Of a stretch of DNA of 64,000 nt, positions 60,932 to 64,000 are shown one piece after another (within the stretch, counting starts at the first letter, position 1; each line of letters opens with the position of its first letter). This DNA is from Gemmatimonadaceae bacterium (GTDB taxonomy: Bacteria; Latescibacterota; UBA2968; UBA8231). The translations under genes were made by a program, and so were the position numbers. The stretch covers positions 1 through 64,000 of the forward strand of contig JAPOZM010000091.1 in assembly GCA_026706075.1 (NCBI GenBank), read 5' to 3'. The notes under the pieces were generated by a model. It had not been told where the DNA came from. It made no database searches and saw only the letters and a program-made list of their open reading frames with translations.

Positions 60932-61915
60932 CTAGGCCGTCTCCATGTCCTCGAGCAAGGTCGCCACCGTGGTGTGATTCCATCCTTCTGGAGCGGGGCC
61001 TGCGTAGGCCCACAGGACATCGAGCACTCGAGCGAGTGAGTGCAGGCGCAAGATCATTCTCCTCTGTTCATCAACAGGGCCATACGCCCGCCAGAACGGT
61101 TCTGCCGAACCGGGATCCGGGACGAAGACCGTCAGCAGGAGATCTCTGACATCCGAGAACGCCGGGCCGCGCGTACTGTTATCCAGATCGAGGACCGAGA
61201 CGATTCGACCGGAGACCGGCTCGACTCGGAGGTTGTGCGGCTGGAAGTCATAATGGACGAAAGAGAGTCCCCCTGCCTCCTGAAGCAGACTTGAGTTTCT
61301 CTCCCACAAGCGCGCAGCTCGATCGAGCATGGCCCTGGGCATCCAGGCCTGGTCATGGAGTTGCTCAACGGCGTGGGCGAATCGGGTGAGGTCTTCATCG
61401 GCCCATGCCTGGGCGTCCACGGGACCCGGGACATCGATGCCGGACTCGTGCATCTCTCTCAAGACAAGCCCGCACTCTTCCATGAAGGCGTCCTTCGTTC
61501 GTCGGCTGAACCCAGGCCAGGCTTCGTCTGCGTCCTCACCGCCGGCAAGCTCCTGCAGCGCATAAGGATAGTCGATCAAGTCATCGGCGGGAGACTGGTG
61601 GATCCAGGCAGGCGTCGGCACACCGGTCCGTTCCCGGAGCTGGCGAGCGACAGACTCTGCATGCCGCATTCGCTCCGGGTCCGACGTTCGGACCCAAACC
61701 TTGAGTATCAGCGGATCTGCATCGTCAAAGTCGAGACGGAACGACGCATTCACCTCGCCGCGCATGATCCGCACCAGGCGACGTGGTCGAGGCAGACCTT
61801 CACGTTCACACAGGTCCCGGGCGACCGCGACCGGCACGCGGTAACCGCGGAATGGGCCGTAGTCCAGAATGGGCTCACTCTTCTCCACTGTAGCAATCCC
61901 TTTCTCAGCGGCCAA
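60932..61915 (-). CDS. Aminoglycoside phosphotransferase (APH)-fold kinase
   Basis: 327-residue kinase-fold protein. The N-lobe has RLVRIMRGEVNASFRLDF...LILKVWV with the ATP-binding Lys. The catalytic loop is FVHYDFQPHNLRV (HxDxxxxN) near residue 230, followed by VLDLDNSTRGPAFSDVRDLL with the metal-binding Asp. This family includes homoserine kinase II, choline kinase and antibiotic kinases; nothing here tells the substrate. The start overlaps the preceding DUF4340 gene by 11 bases. GC is a little below its neighbours. Confidence 0.88.
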   Translation of the reverse strand: MAAEKGIATVEKSEPILDYGPFRGYRVPVAVARDLCEREGLPRPRRLVRIMRGEVNASFRLDFDDADPLILKVWVRTSDPERMRHAESVARQLRERTGVPTPAWIHQSPADDLIDYPYALQELAGGEDADEAWPGFSRRTKDAFMEECGLVLREMHESGIDVPGPVDAQAWADEDLTRFAHAVEQLHDQAWMPRAMLDRAARLWERNSSLLQEAGGLSFVHYDFQPHNLRVEPVSGRIVSVLDLDNSTRGPAFSDVRDLLLTVFVPDPGSAEPFWRAYGPVDEQRRMILRLHSLARVLDVLWAYAGPAPEGWNHTTVATLLEDMETA

Positions 61916-62951
61916 CGCTCTCGAAGGGGGAAGGCTGCGGCAGGGTGTCCAAGAGCACCTCCGCCGGCGGCGTGAGCCACTCCGCCCGGGCGGCGGTGAG
62001 GACGGCCGTAAGCCGGGCCCGGCCGTTGCGCGCGTAGCGCTCGTCCCCGCCAGCGGCCCCGCCGACCTCCAGCACGTCGCGCACGCCTTCCTCGTCGGTC
62101 AGCTCCACCCGGGCGGCGCCGAATCCGTAGCCGGCGGAGGCCGCCGGGTCGACGAGCCGCTGCACCCGCACCTGCCGCAGGTAGGAGAGGTACTCCCAGA
62201 CGCTGGCGTCCACGCAGTCCTCCTCCACCCCCGACTCACGCTCGAGCAGCCAGCGGTAGCGCTCTCGGTCGCCGGCGGGCAGGGGCAAGGCCGGGGCATC
62301 CTCCGGCAGGGGGGCCAGCACCCGCCGCAGCCGGTAGGCCCCCTCCGGCGGCGCCGTCACCAGCACCTCGACCACGGAACCGCCGCGCTCGTCGGGGGGG
62401 AGCAGGTGCGGGTCGAGCATGGGAGGGCGGGCGGCGCCCACGGTGAGCAGGGGGTTGGCGTGCAGGTGGAGGACGCTGTCCGAGCCGGCCCTGCGCACGT
62501 AGCTCTCGTCGCCGGACGGCCCCGGGACCCCCCTCCCGATCCAGATCTCGCCGAGGGACTCCCCGGCGTTGCCGGCCAGGGTCAGCCGCACGGCCTGCGG
62601 CCCGGAGACGCCGAGGTCGTCGAAGTCGTCCTCGTCGGTGGTGACCAGCGTGCCGGAGGCGCCGAGCACCTCGTGGAGGAGCCGGTCCACGCGCCCCGAG
62701 TGGGCGTAGGCGCCGAAGTAGGCGGGGAAGCGCCAGGTGCCGCCGCGGCGCTCGTAGACCCACGGGGACGACCCCGGGACCTGCAGGGAGAGGGTGCGGA
62801 CGCGGTCGGGCTCGACCTGCCCGGAGGGCGGCAGGATGCTCCGCAGGACCGCCGCCTCGGCGCGCCCGCTGTCCCGGGCCCGGCGCAGCCAGCCGTCGGC
62901 CGCGGCCACGGCGGCCAGGACGACGGTCAGAAGCAGCAGGTGGCGGATCAC
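61905..62951 (-). CDS. DUF4340 domain protein, partner of a GldG-like transport protein
   Basis: 348 residues from a GTG that sits exactly at the border of the tandem repeat. One N-terminal membrane helix (HLLLLTVVLAAVAAADGW) is followed by the DUF4340 core (VRTLSLQVPGSSPWVYERRGGTWRFPAYFGAYAHSGRVDRLLHEVL, and LGEIWIGRGVPGPSGDESYVRR). DUF4340 genes usually follow ABC-transporter genes of the GldF/GldG type, as here. Membrane-anchored with a periplasmic domain. Substrate unknown. Confidence 0.85.
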   Translation of the reverse strand: MIRHLLLLTVVLAAVAAADGWLRRARDSGRAEAAVLRSILPPSGQVEPDRVRTLSLQVPGSSPWVYERRGGTWRFPAYFGAYAHSGRVDRLLHEVLGASGTLVTTDEDDFDDLGVSGPQAVRLTLAGNAGESLGEIWIGRGVPGPSGDESYVRRAGSDSVLHLHANPLLTVGAARPPMLDPHLLPPDERGGSVVEVLVTAPPEGAYRLRRVLAPLPEDAPALPLPAGDRERYRWLLERESGVEEDCVDASVWEYLSYLRQVRVQRLVDPAASAGYGFGAARVELTDEEGVRDVLEVGGAAGGDERYARNGRARLTAVLTAARAEWLTPPAEVLLDTLPQPSPFESVGR

Positions 62952-63387
62952 GGGCGCGGCCCCACGGCCGCCGATAGGGCGCCAGGGCCATACCGCCAGG
63001 GCGAGGGGAGCGCCGGTCGAGGCCGCGGCCTCCGGACGGACGGACGCCGCCGCCAGTGCCCCGCCAGCGCGAGCAGAGCGCCGTTGAGCACGGTCGCCGC
63101 CCCCGGGCCGAGAGGGCGCCACCACCCCCAGAGCCCACCAGCGCGAGAGAGGCGCCGTTGAGCACGGCCGCGCCCGATGGACGCCCGCCACCTCCAGAAC
63201 CCCACCAGCGCGAGCGGAGCGCCGTTGATCCGGCCGCCGCCGGCCAAGCGGACGCCGCCACCGCAGAGCCCCGGCAGGGCAAGCGCCAGTGGAACGCCGT
63301 TAATCACGACCGCCGCCCCCGGGCGAGCGGACGCCGCCACCGCCAGAGCCCAACGAGCGCGAGCGCCAGCGGAGCACCCCCGATCAC
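62952..63387 (-). repeat. Degenerate tandem repeat made of the upstream gene's 3' end
   Basis: About six units on the minus strand, each opening with GTGATC/GTGCTC-like bases then AACGGCGCTCC...CTCGCGCTGG and closing GC-rich. Approximate borders: 63308-63387 (inside the GldG-like gene, with its stop just beyond), 63231-63307, 63166-63230, 63092-63165, 63021-63091 and 62952-63020. Unit length is 65-80 bases. In the minus-strand frame they read as worn copies of INGAPLALALVGLWRWRRP, the last membrane segment of the GldG-like protein. The DUF4340 GTG start follows the last unit directly. Confidence 0.8.
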
Positions 63388-64000
63388 CGCCAGGCGCCAG
63401 CCGGCGCGCGCACCCGAACCCTGCACAGCAAACCCCCTGGCCGGCGCGTCGGCGCGCCCCTGCAGTTCCGCCATCCGCGGTCCGAGAGCGGCCATGGCCG
63501 CGGCGTTCAGCAGCAGCTGGTCGTGGGCGAAGCCGGCGCTGAAGAGGCGGTGGTTCTTGAACATCTCCGAGGAGCCGAGGAGCAGCATCCAGCCGTCCCG
63601 GGCCCCGTCGGCGGGGACCACCTGCAGGCGGGTGCCGCCGCCCTCGGTCTCCACCGCCTCAACGGCGGGAAAGCGGCCCTCCAGGGTCAGAGCGAGGCTC
63701 TGCCGGCCGGGCAGGTAGCCGCCGGTCTCGCGGAGCTCCTCCTCCTTCAGAAAGCCGCCGTTCCAGTCGTAGGACCAGGCGCGGGCCGTTGTCGTGGCCA
63801 GGACCTGCTCGCGCAGGCCGGCCTCGCCCAGGGCGCCGGCGTCGACGCGGAAGCGGTTCCCCCAGATGAAGAGCAGGTCACCGAGCCGGCCGGTCACCGG
63901 CGAGGACCGGGAGTGGTTGGCCCCGAGGGCGCGGATCAGGAAGGGCAGGGCCACCCGCTGCGGGTCGTACTCGCGCACGGCGGTCCGGTTCACCTGGGTG
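63304..64000 (-). CDS. GldG-like ABC transport-associated protein, C-terminal part (5' end outside window)
   Basis: At least 231 residues, running past the right window edge. It shows a GldG-type extracytoplasmic domain (DLLFIWGNRFRVDAGALGEAGL, GGYLPGRQSLALTLEGRFP, GWMLLLGSSEMFKNHRLF, SAGFAHDQLLLNAAAMAALG) and ends in one membrane helix (LALALVGLWRWRRP) and a short basic tail. GldG-type proteins pair with ABC permeases in gliding and uncharacterised export systems. The stop codon lies at the start of the tandem repeat that copies its last 80 bases. Confidence 0.85.
   Translation of the reverse strand, partial: TQVNRTAVREYDPQRVALPFLIRALGANHSRSSPVTGRLGDLLFIWGNRFRVDAGALGEAGLREQVLATTTARAWSYDWNGGFLKEEELRETGGYLPGRQSLALTLEGRFPAVEAVETEGGGTRLQVVPADGARDGWMLLLGSSEMFKNHRLFSAGFAHDQLLLNAAAMAALGPRMAELQGRADAPARGFAVQGSGARAGWRLAVIGGAPLALALVGLWRWRRPLARGRRS

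Noticed and set aside
62952..63387. CRISPR array
   Set aside because: Units are contiguous degenerate tandem copies with no distinct spacers, and they match the neighbouring coding sequence; no cas genes nearby.

Overview
The window reads as ordinary chromosome from a Gram-negative, high-GC (about 70%) bacterium, probably a high-GC lineage of the FCB superphylum (Latescibacterota, Krumholzibacteriota or Eisenbacteria type). This is inferred from PorV/PorQ-type outer-membrane proteins, a FlgD-like C-terminal domain, many Sec-exported lipoproteins, a TolC/RND pump and a GldG/DUF4340 pair. The lineage cannot be fixed from sequence reading alone. Genes are tightly packed. Many adjacent genes share four bases at an NTGA stop/start overlap, including several cases where CTG is the likely start. 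GTG and TTG starts are common.

Layout. 1-4026 (minus): a PpiC-type lipoprotein (cut by the window edge) and mfd, visibly lower in GC than what follows. 4106-4281: a terminator and a tRNA-Ala(GGC) with its own promoter. 4307-17315 (minus): envelope and RNA/translation genes, comprising a lipoprotein, outer-membrane barrels, a PhyH oxygenase, fmt, yajC, tgt, a YibQ-like protein, two sister lipoproteins, an M50 protease, two PorV/PorQ proteins, a FlgD-tailed surface protein and a PHP phosphoesterase. 17472-22508 (minus): CocE hydrolase, rhamnulokinase, two small unknowns and purC. 22690-23172 (plus): one lipoprotein. 23382-36215 (minus): a family 2 glycosyltransferase, secA, nusB, the riboflavin genes ribH-ribBA-ribE-ribD, a beta-propeller protein and a SpoIVB-like peptidase.

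36488-48964 (mostly plus): ftsY, gltA, an aldo/keto reductase, hpf, a purine permease, then an Lrp/AsnC-type regulator divergent from gltB-gltD, with a palindrome and a good promoter between them. 49060-55654 (plus): an RND efflux operon in which the first open frame joins a TetR regulator to a TolC-type channel, followed by adaptor and pump. This is the most unusual arrangement in the window. 55651-58761 is a scrambled, lower-GC tract: two near-identical PD40/WD40 genes, a truncated gene between them, a decayed copy of the RND 3' end, and a truncated DUF4037 gene.

58920-64000: a frameshifted Fic gene, a TPR protein, an APH-fold kinase, a DUF4340 protein and a GldG-like protein (cut by the window edge). 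The last two are separated by about five degenerate tandem copies of the GldG gene's own 3' end.

The core functions are housekeeping: riboflavin, glutamate and purine synthesis, secretion, translation start and transcription-coupled repair. The accessory interest lies in the TetR-TolC fusion, the duplicated and decayed tract behind the pump, and the gene-tail repeat near the right edge.
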